Source of the DNA: Chroococcidiopsis sp. CCMEE 29
Lineage (GTDB): Bacteria; Cyanobacteriota; Cyanobacteriia; Cyanobacteriales; Chroococcidiopsidaceae
Assembly (NCBI RefSeq): GCF_023558375.1
Contig: NZ_CP083761.1
Span: 3,094,001 to 3,158,000, forward strand
DNA: 64,000 bases
Reading direction: 5' to 3'
A program made the position numbers and the translations under genes. Positions within the stretch are counted from its first letter, which is position 1. Each line of letters starts with the position of its first letter. Of the stretch, positions 1 through 7,849 are shown one piece after another. Under the pieces are notes generated by a model that did not search any database, was not told the origin of the DNA, and was given only the letters and a program-made list of their open reading frames with translations.

Positions 1-524
1 ACGCGCGATTACGCCCTTCTGATAATAGATAGGGGTATATGCTCCCATAGACACAGGGGAGTCAACCAGATTATTCAGTATAAAAAGTGCTTTGAGATAT
101 ACGTCAAATGGAGTTGCGAGATTAAGCCAATCCTCCAGCTTTTTGATTAACTCAGCAAGTAAATCACGAGCATTCTGGGCAACATCATCATACCAATTTG
201 TAAACATACAAATTTGCCTAGGATCTCGGCTCATACTTACTTGTTCGGCAGATAGGCTAAGTCCTTTGAAACTGTAATTAGATGATCCATGCCATATTAA
301 TCTAGAATCACAAATATAAAATTTACAATGGAAAGGCACACTAAGCTCACGAGCGTCGCGGATAATGAAACGTCCAGATTTCATGCGCTCAACCAATTCA
401 AAAACTGTCTCCCAAAGATCTGTTTCACATTGCCCTAAATCAGCCACAATCTCATCAATGACAGCGGCATGAACATTCCTACCTTCCTCCTTGCCGACTA
501 AGATGTGAAATTGAACTTCCGGTG

Positions 525-1841
525 CTACATATTCCCGTCCCAATTTGTACCCACGCAAAGTGAATTGACACCCTCCCACCACTGATTCGGAGTACCGAAT
601 GCAGTGGGGGATTCCATAGAGTCGCCTCTAGGATTTCCTGGTTCCACGAGTCTACTTAACCAACCGAAGTTACCCTCGACTAGCCAGAGGTGGTTCTCTC
701 CCCAGGCGTGAGTTTCTGGCTGCCCACCAGTACTTTTTTCTACTCCCAAAACCTCTAGTCCTTTGACTAGAATGTTCTGGGCAGCATTATGATCGCGATG
801 TATTTTCAGTCCACACTTCAGGCACTGATGAGTACGTTCACTCAAAGTCTTTTGAACTCGATGACCACAACCACTACAGTCCTGACTTGTGTATTGAGGT
901 GGAACTGCCACTGTCACAATCTTGTGCAGCTTGGCAAAATACTCTACCCACTCAATGAACATCGACCAAGATGCATCTGATATCGACTTAGCTAACTTAT
1001 GGTTTTTGACCAGATTTCGCACTTGCAAGTTTTCATAGGCAATGAGGTCATAAGACGCTACTAACGCACCCGCCGTCTTTACAGCAAAGTCTTTACGCTG
1101 CCTACTCACTTTCAAGTGCTGTCTTGCCATTGTGTTGATGGCTTTTGTGCGGTTTTTACTGCCTTTGTTCTTTAAAGAAACTTTCTTTTGTAGCCGTTTG
1201 AGACGCTTCTCAGACTTCCTTAAACGGCGTGGGTTAGCTACTGTTTGCCCATCAGAATCTGTATAGAACAATTCCAGTCCTAAGTCAATGCCGACTATCG
1301 AGCCTGTATATTCGTGTTCGATTTCTCTGTCTACATCAACGCAAAACTGAGCATAGTAGCCATCGGCTCTACGCACTACTCGAATTCGTTTAATCTGAGA
1401 TATTTGATAGAAGTTGAGGTCCCGTGTACCCCACATTTCAAAAGTCCCAGCAGCAAAACCATCGGTGAAAGTTATTGATTTGCGGTCATCCGAAAGCTTC
1501 CAGCCTGACGTTTTATACTCAACTGAGCGAGTATTTTTCTTGAAGCGTGGGAACCCTTTCTTCCCAGGTTTTTTCTTCTTGCAGTTGTTGTAGAACCGAG
1601 CTATTGATTGCCAAGCACGTTCAGCACTGGCTTGCCTTGCCATTGAGTTGAGCTTACCTGCAAACTCAAACTTTTTGGCTAAAACCGCACATAACTTTGA
1701 TAAGTCTCCTTTCCCTACGTTTTGATTGTCCATCCAATACCTGATACAACTATTTCGCACAAATTGAGCAGTACGGATGGCTTCGTCTAGCCGCCCATAC
1801 TGCTCGTTCGTGCTTTTTAGCTTGGTTTCAAGTACTATCAT
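525..1841 (-). CDS. tnpB: TnpB RNA-guided nuclease of an IS200/IS605-type element
   Basis: This 438-residue protein has the TnpB layout: an N-terminal OrfB helix-turn-helix region, the GFPRFKK motif near residue 97, and a RuvC-like core. The acidic residues are D186 (GIDLG), E270 (AYENL) and D350 (HRDHNAAQN), with a zinc finger C322/C325/C340/C343. All catalytic positions look intact. TnpB proteins are guide-RNA-directed DNA nucleases that promote retention of the element. No TnpA transposase is next to it, so mobility would need TnpA in trans. The reading frame crosses the element's right end at 565, so the last 13 residues come from host DNA. The 3' part should overlap the omega RNA. Confidence 0.9.
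   Translation of the reverse strand: MIVLETKLKSTNEQYGRLDEAIRTAQFVRNSCIRYWMDNQNVGKGDLSKLCAVLAKKFEFAGKLNSMARQASAERAWQSIARFYNNCKKKKPGKKGFPRFKKNTRSVEYKTSGWKLSDDRKSITFTDGFAAGTFEMWGTRDLNFYQISQIKRIRVVRRADGYYAQFCVDVDREIEHEYTGSIVGIDLGLELFYTDSDGQTVANPRRLRKSEKRLKRLQKKVSLKNKGSKNRTKAINTMARQHLKVSRQRKDFAVKTAGALVASYDLIAYENLQVRNLVKNHKLAKSISDASWSMFIEWVEYFAKLHKIVTVAVPPQYTSQDCSGCGHRVQKTLSERTHQCLKCGLKIHRDHNAAQNILVKGLEVLGVEKSTGGQPETHAWGENHLWLVEGNFGWLSRLVEPGNPRGDSMESPTAFGTPNQWWEGVNSLCVGTNWDGNM
579..607 (-). other. Right-end bulged hairpin of TnpB element 1 (omega RNA 3' region)
   Basis: On the minus strand CCACTG, a bulged C, ATTCGG, the loop TACT, CCGAAT and CAGTGG form a 12-bp stem with a single bulge, followed by TGGGAGGGTGTCAA. 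The second element has the same architecture with different bases. In related elements this segment is both the transposition right end and the 3' end of the TnpB guide-RNA scaffold. The guide itself would be the flanking host sequence starting TTCACTTTGCG. Confidence 0.7.
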
Positions 1842-1902
1842 GTATAAATTATAACTTATCTATTTTTGTTTTGGATAAGATGTTGAGTACCATAGATCCT
1901 GT

Positions 1903-1955
1903 CCGCGATTCATCTCACCGCCAAATCAAAGATTATGGCGGGAGCCTTCTCGCGG
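1903..1955 (-). other. Left-end double-stem structure of TnpB element 1
   Basis: An outer stem CCGCGA/TCGCGG encloses the conserved internal strands GAAGGCTC and GAGATGAAT and an inner stem CCGCC/GGCGG. It lies upstream of tnpB near the left end of the element. The second element has the same layout with GTCGGCA/TGCCGAC as its outer stem, so pairing is conserved while the sequence changes. Confidence 0.7.
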
Positions 1956-2205
1956 TTGAAGGTAAGCACTAGCAAGGCGGATTACGTTTTGAGCCTCCGG
2001 GAAATAAGCTTTAATGAATTCTAAACCGACACCGGAACCAACACCTGAGATGAGTTGACCACTGTGATCAAATTGTGAGACTAAAGCCAGTTTTGATTTT
2101 GACTGACGAGGCATGAGGGAACGCCCTCAAGTATCTGAGAGAAGACAATGACTTTGTCGTCAAGTGTAGCTGATGCCTTATAAACCTGCTTAGTCGTCTA
2201 GCGGT

Positions 2206-2291
2206 CTAACGCTGCCTATCACCCGCCGCAGACCGTCTCCGCATCATAGCCGCTCAATTGTCGGCGGGTCGGTGTTGCATGGGCGTTGTTG
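2206..2291. repeat. Structured inverted repeat, attC-like
   Basis: CTAACGC (2206-2212) and GCGTTGTTG (2283-2291) bracket a longer inverted pair ACCCGCCG (2221-2228) and CGGCGGGT (2262-2269). This resembles an integron attC site, with core motifs outside and stem arms inside, but the right core does not fit the GTTRRRY consensus. It could equally be a dispersed cyanobacterial palindrome. Confidence 0.3.
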
Positions 2292-2312
2292 TGCTGCGAT
2301 CTCCAACAGCCT

Positions 2313-3317
2313 CTAGATAGTGATCGAAGGCTCACCCACACTCACCATAGATTTCCCAACCCACTGACGGCTATGGGGTAGCCCAAAATTAATCTCTGGA
2401 CCTGCGGGCACAATCCGAGTTGGATTCAGTTCCGGCAAACCTGCGTAGTAGAGTCGTTTCACATGGTCAATACTACAAACGAACTGGGCAGCAGGATATT
2501 GATACAATTCGCGGCAATAGTTCCAGAGATGGGGAAAATCTACCAACTGTTTAAGGTTGCACTTGAATAATCCGTAGTAAGCCAAATCAAATCGAAATAG
2601 TGTTGTGAATAAGCACCAGTCTGCTAGGGTTAGTTGGCTACCGCAGAGGTATCGCTGTTTTGACAACACATTTTCCCACGTTTCCAAGGCTTGAAATAAT
2701 TCCGTGACTGCTGTGTCATAGGCAGCCTGGGAAGCTGCAAAACCAGAGCGATATACTCCGTTGTTGATCGGGTGATAAATTTCATCAAGAATACGATCAA
2801 CCTCTTGTCGTAATGCTTGTGGATAAAAGTCGATTGGACTTGCTCCCAATCCATCAAATTCTGAATTGAACATTTGAATGATTTGGCGAGACTCATTATT
2901 GACAATCTGATTCGTTTGCTTATCCCACAGCACAGGCACCGTAACCCGTCCAGTGTAGCCTGGATCAGACTTGACATACACTTGCCACAAATAGTCTGCC
3001 TGGTTAACCGTATCGTGAATACACCCCGGATAGTCTGAAAATTGCCAGCCCTGTTCGCTGATGACTGGATCGACAATGGACAATCCAATAATAGTTTCAA
3101 GACCTTTCAGCTTCCATAATATTGCTGTTCGATGCGCCCAAGGACAACCCAAGGAAATGTAGAGGTGATAGCGCCCACTTTCAGCTTTAAATCCACTCGC
3201 TCCATCGGCAGCGATCCAATGATGAAACTGCGTGGACATCCGTTGAAATTGACCTTTTTGATTCCGTTCTGTCCATTGTGTTGTCCATTGACCATTCACT
3301 AACTGACCTAGTGCCAT
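2313..3317 (-). CDS. Glutathionyl-hydroquinone reductase (Xi-class GST)
   Basis: The 334-residue protein has the family's usual length and the hallmark SLGCPWAHRT, with the nucleophilic cysteine at about residue 58 in the thioredoxin fold. An all-helical GST C-terminal domain follows from about residue 170. Such enzymes reduce glutathionyl-hydroquinones with glutathione, recycling quinone adducts in the cytoplasm. It starts 25 bp after the dioxygenase gene on the same strand, so the two are probably co-transcribed. A paralogue lies at 50358-51326. A second ORF inside it is only an out-of-frame shadow. Confidence 0.9.
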   Translation of the reverse strand: MALGQLVNGQWTTQWTERNQKGQFQRMSTQFHHWIAADGASGFKAESGRYHLYISLGCPWAHRTAILWKLKGLETIIGLSIVDPVISEQGWQFSDYPGCIHDTVNQADYLWQVYVKSDPGYTGRVTVPVLWDKQTNQIVNNESRQIIQMFNSEFDGLGASPIDFYPQALRQEVDRILDEIYHPINNGVYRSGFAASQAAYDTAVTELFQALETWENVLSKQRYLCGSQLTLADWCLFTTLFRFDLAYYGLFKCNLKQLVDFPHLWNYCRELYQYPAAQFVCSIDHVKRLYYAGLPELNPTRIVPAGPEINFGLPHSRQWVGKSMVSVGEPSITI

Positions 3318-3342
3318 TCCGTGATTCCTGTTTCAAAAGTGA

Positions 3343-4122
3343 TTACATGAATGCGTAAGCTGCCATACTAAAAGCACTATAGGTATAACTGCGATGGAGT
3401 TGTATCCCTCTGACATCCACTCCTCCAGCTCCCAAGGCTACAAACAATGGTAATAAGTGTTCTTCCGTGGGATGATTTTCCTGAGCATAGGGTGCAACTT
3501 CCCGATACTGCATTAAGGCATTCCAGTTCCTTTGCTCTATAGTTTCTGCAAGCCATTCATCAAACTGTTGCACCCAGAGTGGCGGCAGTGCATCATAACG
3601 TTCACCAAAGGCATAGAGATTGTGAGTCGCACTGCCACTGCCCATGATGAGCACCCCCTCGTGTCGTAAGGGTTCTAGTGCCTGCCCCAGTTCCCAATGA
3701 TGGAATGAGTCACGGTGGTACTGAATAGATAGCTGGGTAACTGGAATATCAGCGGCTGGATATGCCAGAATTAGTGGTGTCCAGGTGCCATGGTCAAGTC
3801 CTCGCGAGGGATGAGTATCACAGGCAATACCTGCCTGGGTGAGTAAGGTCACGACCCGCTCAGCAAGATCGGGAGCACCAGGAGCAGGATAGCTGAGGTG
3901 ATACAGTGCTTCAGGAAATCCAGAAAAATCGTGGATTGTTTTGGGTTGCCGCGCAGTGCTGACCATCGGTGGATCGGAATGCCAGTGGGCAGAGATGACC
4001 AGGATAGCTTTGGGTTGTGGGAATTGTTGATGGAGCGATCGCAGGAAGTTAGTAACCGCACCCTCTCGAATGGGTAAATCCGGCGCTCCATGAGATAAAA
4101 AGATTGCAGGTAGGTTGTTCAT
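3343..4122 (-). CDS. DODA-type (LigB family) extradiol dioxygenase
   Basis: This 259-residue protein belongs to the class III extradiol ring-cleavage dioxygenases, like bacterial YgiD and plant DOPA 4,5-dioxygenase. Likely metal-binding histidines are in FLSHGAPDL near the N-terminus, SAHWHSDPP near residue 46, and GLDHGTWTP and ATHNLYAFG further on. These enzymes open catechol rings using a divalent metal and O2. The true substrate is unknown. Pairing with a hydroquinone reductase, DoxX and a MarR regulator suggests handling of phenolic or quinone compounds. Confidence 0.88.
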   Translation of the reverse strand: MNNLPAIFLSHGAPDLPIREGAVTNFLRSLHQQFPQPKAILVISAHWHSDPPMVSTARQPKTIHDFSGFPEALYHLSYPAPGAPDLAERVVTLLTQAGIACDTHPSRGLDHGTWTPLILAYPAADIPVTQLSIQYHRDSFHHWELGQALEPLRHEGVLIMGSGSATHNLYAFGERYDALPPLWVQQFDEWLAETIEQRNWNALMQYREVAPYAQENHPTEEHLLPLFVALGAGGVDVRGIQLHRSYTYSAFSMAAYAFM

Positions 4123-4335
4123 GAAAAGCAGTTCAAAGCATGTTTAGAGAAACCATTCAAAGCGTTTACTTTGCAACCATTTTTGAACATGTCGCCAATG
4201 AGCACGCATAACTTTCTACCAATGAACCGACATTAATCGCAGAAACACTGAATTCTGCTTGGGTTGCTTGTGGGATTGAGTTCCTGATCCGATCAAACTC
4301 ATACAGCTAAGCTCCCGATCTGCCTAAAGGGTTGG

Positions 4336-4818
4336 CTAAGCGCGTTTGCGATGCCGAATTGAACCGGTCGCAAACGCGCCATCCCCAAGGAGAAATTGCA
4401 CTAGACACGCGATCGCAAATAACGCTGGGAATTCCCAACCGCCTCCGTTGTTCGTGAACAGCCAACCATTAGCACCATGTACTTTGAACGTGGCAACTAG
4501 CAAAATGGGAAATAAAACCAAAGATATCCAGCGCGTGTAAATACCTGCAATTAAAAGAACTCCGCCGACAATTTCAGCCAGTGCCACAGGCGGTGCCATG
4601 AAACCAGGAAGACCCACACTTTCAAAAAATTGTGCGGTTCCTGGCAACGTGAATGTAAACACCTTCAGCAGTCCATGTGCCAAAAACAAGAGTCCCAAGC
4701 TCGCCCTCAATATCAGAATGGCATAGGGCGCAGTTTCCAAATCAATCACAGGTTTTGCCAATCGTTGAACGCGAGATTGTGGAACAGCCGCAGCCGCATC
4801 ACGAATCGTAATCTTCAT
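4336..4818 (-). CDS. DoxX family membrane protein
   Basis: A small four-helix membrane protein of 160 residues. A DoxX segment begins near residue 30 (AILILRASLGLLFLAHGLLKV), followed by GLPGFMAPPVALAEIVGGVLL and two further hydrophobic segments. DoxX proteins are inner-membrane proteins often linked to thiosulfate, redox or catechol stress, and their exact activity varies. The preceding operator at 4835-4849 matches those in front of the CDGSH and MarR genes, so all three are probably under the same repressor. Confidence 0.85.
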   Translation of the reverse strand: MKITIRDAAAAVPQSRVQRLAKPVIDLETAPYAILILRASLGLLFLAHGLLKVFTFTLPGTAQFFESVGLPGFMAPPVALAEIVGGVLLIAGIYTRWISLVLFPILLVATFKVHGANGWLFTNNGGGWEFPALFAIACLVQFLLGDGAFATGSIRHRKRA

Positions 4819-4834
4819 GGGTTTATCTGTCTTA

Positions 4835-4849
4835 CTAGAACAGTTTTAA
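4835..4849. promoter_or_regulatory. MarR-type operator before doxX
   Basis: CTAGAAC-A-GTTTTAA lies 17 bp upstream of the DoxX start codon. It is a variant of the palindrome TTAGAAC-A-GTTCTAA found at 5084-5098. Confidence 0.6.
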
Positions 4850-4886
4850 TTAAAATTGTTGAGAAAAAAACGGATCTATGATCGCT

Positions 4887-5060
4887 TTACTTCGAGATCT
4901 CGACAACTTTAGGAACTTCCAGTTCCAAGACCAAAGGCTGGAACTGCGTGCCCTGGTGAGTACCATCACAGTGGGGGAAATTCTTGGACGACCCACAGCT
5001 ACAAATCCAGTGGGTTCCAGCATCCAAACGAACAGTTACTGAGGAATTTGGTTGAGACAT
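4887..5060 (-). CDS. CDGSH-type iron-sulfur protein
   Basis: A 57-residue protein with the [2Fe-2S]-binding CDGSH signature CSCGSSKNFPHCDGTH (three cysteines and one histidine). Such proteins carry a labile redox-active cluster. I prefer the ATG at 5060 because GGAG lies just upstream of it. An ATG at 5075 would add five residues, with no visible Shine-Dalgarno. The perfect operator at 5084-5098 overlaps the promoter region, so the gene probably answers to the adjacent MarR regulator. Confidence 0.88.
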   Translation of the reverse strand: MSQPNSSVTVRLDAGTHWICSCGSSKNFPHCDGTHQGTQFQPLVLELEVPKVVEISK

Positions 5061-5083
5061 CCTAGTGTTCTCCATGCCAAAGA

Positions 5084-5098
5084 TTAGAACAGTTCTAA
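5084..5098. promoter_or_regulatory. MarR-type operator before the CDGSH gene
   Basis: TTAGAAC-A-GTTCTAA is a perfect 15-bp palindrome. A further half-site (TTAGAAC) follows at 5099. Confidence 0.7.
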
Positions 5099-5157
5099 TT
5101 AGAACTTATTTATTAATATAATTCCTGCCCATTATGCTGTCAAGCGAATCTGGAAAA

Positions 5158-5619
5158 TCAGTTCTGGAAAGCCTGTCTCAACCGACTCAATAAGACTTTG
5201 AGCAATTCTAACTCCGATGGATCGAGTTTCTCAAACTGTCCTTTGAGATGGGCAATGTGGGCTGGAAATACCTGTTCAAAAACTTGCTGTCCACTCGGCG
5301 TTAATTGCACAATCACATTGCGGCGATTGTCAGAGGGAATTTCTCGGACAACCAATTGTTTCTGGATAAGACGATCAATGACTCCGGTCAAGGTTCCCTT
5401 CGTAATCAAGGTTCTCTCGCCAATTTCTCCCATACTCATACCATTGGTATTGCCAAGCGTTGCAATCACATCAAACTGGGCGGGGGTTAAATCAAATTGC
5501 CGAATATGCGCTTCAGAGTAAGCAGAGAATGATTGGTACGCCCTCACCAGTTCCTTCATAGTAGGGATGAAAGGCTCTTTTGCAGCTTGAACAGTTGATT
5601 TTTGGGGGATGATAGACAC
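5158..5619 (-). CDS. MarR family transcriptional regulator
   Basis: A 153-residue winged-helix protein. The recognition segment reads MSMGEIGERTLITKGTLTGVIDRLI, followed by the wing VVREIPSDNRRNVIVQLTP, typical of MarR. Helices at both ends would form the dimer interface. It heads a same-strand run with the CDGSH, DoxX, dioxygenase and reductase genes. A palindromic site matching those before the CDGSH and DoxX genes is 13 bp upstream of its start, so autoregulation is likely. The inducer is unknown; phenolics or quinones are plausible given the enzymes. Confidence 0.88.
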   Translation of the reverse strand: MSIIPQKSTVQAAKEPFIPTMKELVRAYQSFSAYSEAHIRQFDLTPAQFDVIATLGNTNGMSMGEIGERTLITKGTLTGVIDRLIQKQLVVREIPSDNRRNVIVQLTPSGQQVFEQVFPAHIAHLKGQFEKLDPSELELLKVLLSRLRQAFQN

Positions 5620-5631
5620 TCGGGGTGCAGA

Positions 5632-5646
5632 ATAGAACCATTCTAG
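5632..5646. promoter_or_regulatory. MarR-type operator before marR
   Basis: ATAGAAC-C-ATTCTAG lies just upstream of the MarR start codon, in the same register as the sites at 4835 and 5084. Confidence 0.6.
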
Positions 5647-5833
5647 TTAGCCCTATATGATAACCTAATCATATGCTACTACCCCATAAATTTTCAGGAA
5701 TTCCCCCATGACACCCTGATGAGCGGTACAACGATACAGTTGAGGGGCTGCTAGTAACCTTTGCATCGTCATCAAGATCTCTCAGCAGTCCACCCCAACC
5801 GGATTGTTATGCGGCTGGCAAATGCATAAGTTC

Positions 5834-6376
5834 TCAACTTCTTTCGGACAACTTAATCAACTTAGTTACATGCATACACCACTCCTTAGATTGGGAATCG
5901 TACTGTAAACTGAAATCACCCAAACTTCCTTCTACTTGGTTTTCAGCTATATATTTGACTGCCTTGACAATACTACCGGGGATCATAGCTCTTGCTTCAT
6001 CAGAGTGGTATCTATTCAAGGTTACGCTTAATTTGTTACTACCCAAATCAACTTCCAACGTCAGATCTGTTTTCTGATGGTGGCACACAACGGCATTAGG
6101 ATAGTCCTTCAATAAGTCATTAGTGACTGCAACTATTGTGGCAAGCTCTTTTTCTAGTTTAAAGAACCAAGAGGCGACCTCTTCACGATGACTTTCTCCC
6201 AGTTCTTTGAGGGCATCACCCTTAAGAAGACCATCTAAGTATTTTCTAATGAACGGTGCAACAACAATTGAGACTGCTAATCCAATTGCAGGAGTTACTG
6301 GTGAAAGAAAGTTACTGCCACTACCTCGGATGATTGGGCAACGAGTACCGCCAAGCCTATCTTCTAAGGACAGCAA
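5834..6376 (-). CDS. Hypothetical protein with one hydrophobic segment
   Basis: I do not recognise this 180-residue protein. Residues 26-45 (SPVTPAIGLAVSIVVAPFI) could form one membrane helix, followed by a charged helical stretch rich in Glu and Lys and a mixed C-terminal part with VDLGSNKLSVTLNRY. Its 5' end lies directly against the decayed ctpA-like gene, so the first residues may be fused to foreign sequence and the true start may be later. It may itself be a C-terminal fragment of a larger protein. Confidence 0.45.
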   Translation of the reverse strand: MLSLEDRLGGTRCPIIRGSGSNFLSPVTPAIGLAVSIVVAPFIRKYLDGLLKGDALKELGESHREEVASWFFKLEKELATIVAVTNDLLKDYPNAVVCHHQKTDLTLEVDLGSNKLSVTLNRYHSDEARAMIPGSIVKAVKYIAENQVEGSLGDFSLQYDSQSKEWCMHVTKLIKLSERS

Positions 6377-6387
6377 GAAATGTTTTA

Positions 6388-7255
6388 CATCATCTCTGCT
6401 GCGCTGGCTGTTCCTTGATTCACAAGTATCACGAGCGGTTTATCTGTAATTTGAGCCTCAGTAGAGCGGAGTTCAGTTGTGCCCGTTCGCTCTACTGATG
6501 TACCGATTAGCGTTTCTCCTAAGAATCCCGCAATTTCTTGAATGTGAACTGATGCAAACTGATATATCCAATTTGCCTTCCCAGGTTGTTTCTAACCTCG
6601 CCTGAACTGCTGGGACAGGTCTAACTTCCCTCCGAGTTAGCACGACATGAAGCGTTGAATTATTCCGTTGAATCGTGAGCTGTACCGTTGAACCTTCTGA
6701 ACCTCGGAGTCTCATTGCAGCATCGCCCAAATCCATTCCATCAGTTGAGACCCTATCAATAGCGACGACGCGATCGCCAGGAAGCAAGCCAGCTTCAGCT
6801 GCCGGAGTGTTGGGGGCAGGGGTCACAATCGTCAATTGTCGTCAATATCGAGTGATAACAACTCAGGTAGCCAAACGCCAATATGAGGTTGACCGGTCAC
6901 TTCCCGTTCACTGTTGAGGCGTTAGCAGTCGAGTTCCAGGGTTGTTAAGCTGACTGAGCATGGCTTAAATGGCTGTATAAGCATCTTCTGAGGAGGTGTA
7001 GTGACGGGATTGTATTTCCTCACGAATTTGTTGCCAATCTAGTCCATTAAAGGTTGGATCGACATAATTCTCCTCAACAATCTGCCAAGCTTGATCGACT
7101 AGCTGCTCAAAGCGATTCGTTGGGGATGACCTCGCGATATCGGTTTTTGCATTGGCAGATTGACTTCGGGGCACAGATGCGATGACAGAGGTGCTGATGT
7201 CAAGAAGTGAACCAACCGTAGCAAGTAGCACAATACAGGCAAGGAATGGCTTCAT
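6388..7255 (-). pseudogene. ctpA: CtpA-like S41 carboxyl-terminal processing protease, multiply disrupted
   Basis: Pieces of one gene are recognisable in order. A signal peptide and N-domain (FEQLVDQAWQIVEENYVDP) run from 7255. After an in-frame TAA come AMLSQLNNPGTRLLTPQQ, then a PDZ domain (PAEAGLLPGDRVVAIDRVSTDG). Last is the catalytic serine region, KPLVILVNQGTASAAEM, near 6390. At least two stops and two or more frameshifts separate the blocks, and the rest of the C-terminal catalytic region is missing. Intact CtpA proteins of this type process the D1 precursor or other exported proteins. This copy cannot be functional. Confidence 0.8.
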
Positions 7256-7849
7256 AGAAATCCTTCAAGGTTATCTGAAGTTTATACCAATTTCTTCATT
7301 GCCTATATGGCGATAACTAGCTCGATTGCTCCATCGACAATTCCAAAGGGCTGTCCTTACAGAAGAGTGAAGCGGAACGTTGCTGTTCAGCGGCGGCAAG
7401 TAACCTCTTTCCTCAGCACTAAAATCTCCCCTCCGTCCGCTGCAACACGGTTGTTGTGCTGCTTATGCTGTAGACATTTCAGGCTCAACATTAGGTGATG
7501 CTGGCTCAAAGCGTAGCACCATCATTTGCTCTGCTATGTTCAGCTAGTCAATATTGATTGGTGGTTATCATTGTTATATTTAATGGTTTAGGTTTTATAT
7601 AGATAGCAATCAATATATAGCATTGTTATACCCAATGGTTATTTGAGCTTATAAGTAAAATTTATATTTTCCATCGTATAGTTTGTTGATTGGATAATTT
7701 ATTTTTAATTATTTAAGCTTTAAACTTGAACTTGAAGATAAGAAGAACAGTAATCAATCTGCGTTGGTCAAAGTTATTAAATTTCGTCAGGCAGATTCAA
7801 AGTTGTTCTTAAAATTTTGAATTGAATTGAAAAATTAGAAGTAATATCA
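7256..7849. other. Intergenic region upstream of ndhF3, 594 bp
   Basis: No convincing gene is visible. The left half is GC-richer and may be eroded coding DNA. The right half is very AT-rich and holds a NdhR-like site (7553-7574) and a repeated motif, CATTGTTATANNNAATGGTT, at 7569-7588 and 7621-7640. Confidence 0.5.
7553..7574. promoter_or_regulatory. Probable NdhR (CcmR) binding site
   Basis: ATTGAT, ten bases, then CATTGT. The NdhR motif published for Synechocystis is TCAATG-N10-ATCAAT, whose complement is ATTGAT-N10-CATTGA, so 11 of 12 positions agree. The site is about 275 bp upstream of ndhF3. The overlapping repeats CATTG-N7-CAATG nearby may be further contacts. This fits low-CO2 induction of the operon. 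Confidence 0.55.

Larger units (their letters stand above)
565..1961 (-). mobile_element. TnpB-only IS605-type element, 1397 bp
   Basis: The ends were placed by comparison with the second copy at 53710-55124 and by restoring the interrupted gene. Read on the minus strand, the left flank is TTAC (1965-1962), the element starts with CTT and a double-stem structure, and it ends in TGTCAA (570-565). TTAC at the left and TCAA at the right are the cleavage sites known for IS608, so this is an IS605-group element inserted 3' of TTAC without target duplication. Excision on paper joins GCTTAC to TTCACTTTG and restores the host frame. Confidence 0.85.
1..2114 (-). pseudogene. PLD-domain protein, probable large helicase-type protein, split by a TnpB element and cut by the window edge
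   Basis: The start codon is at 2114 and the first 51 residues end in VIRLASAY at 1962. The frame resumes at 564 with FTLRGYKLGREY and stays open to base 1, about 188 codons. Removing the 565-1961 element restores one uninterrupted frame. The second part holds a phospholipase-D-like HxKxxxxD motif (HCKFYICD) followed by WHGSSNYSFKGL, and ends in AYTPIYYQKGVIAR at the edge. I infer a PLDc_2-type N-terminal domain in front of a helicase or other ATPase domain, because such fusions are common, but no helicase motif is inside the window. Defence-related DEAD/SNF2 proteins are one possibility. The insertion should abolish the full-length product. Confidence 0.7.

Noticed and set aside
789-980. Plus-strand ORF inside tnpB
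   Set aside because: It is an antisense shadow of the TnpB zinc-finger and RuvC region, with no start signals or family resemblance.
7307-7498. 63-codon ORF upstream of ndhF3
   Set aside because: Low-complexity translation with no ribosome-binding site, domain or neighbour support. Treated as intergenic or eroded sequence.
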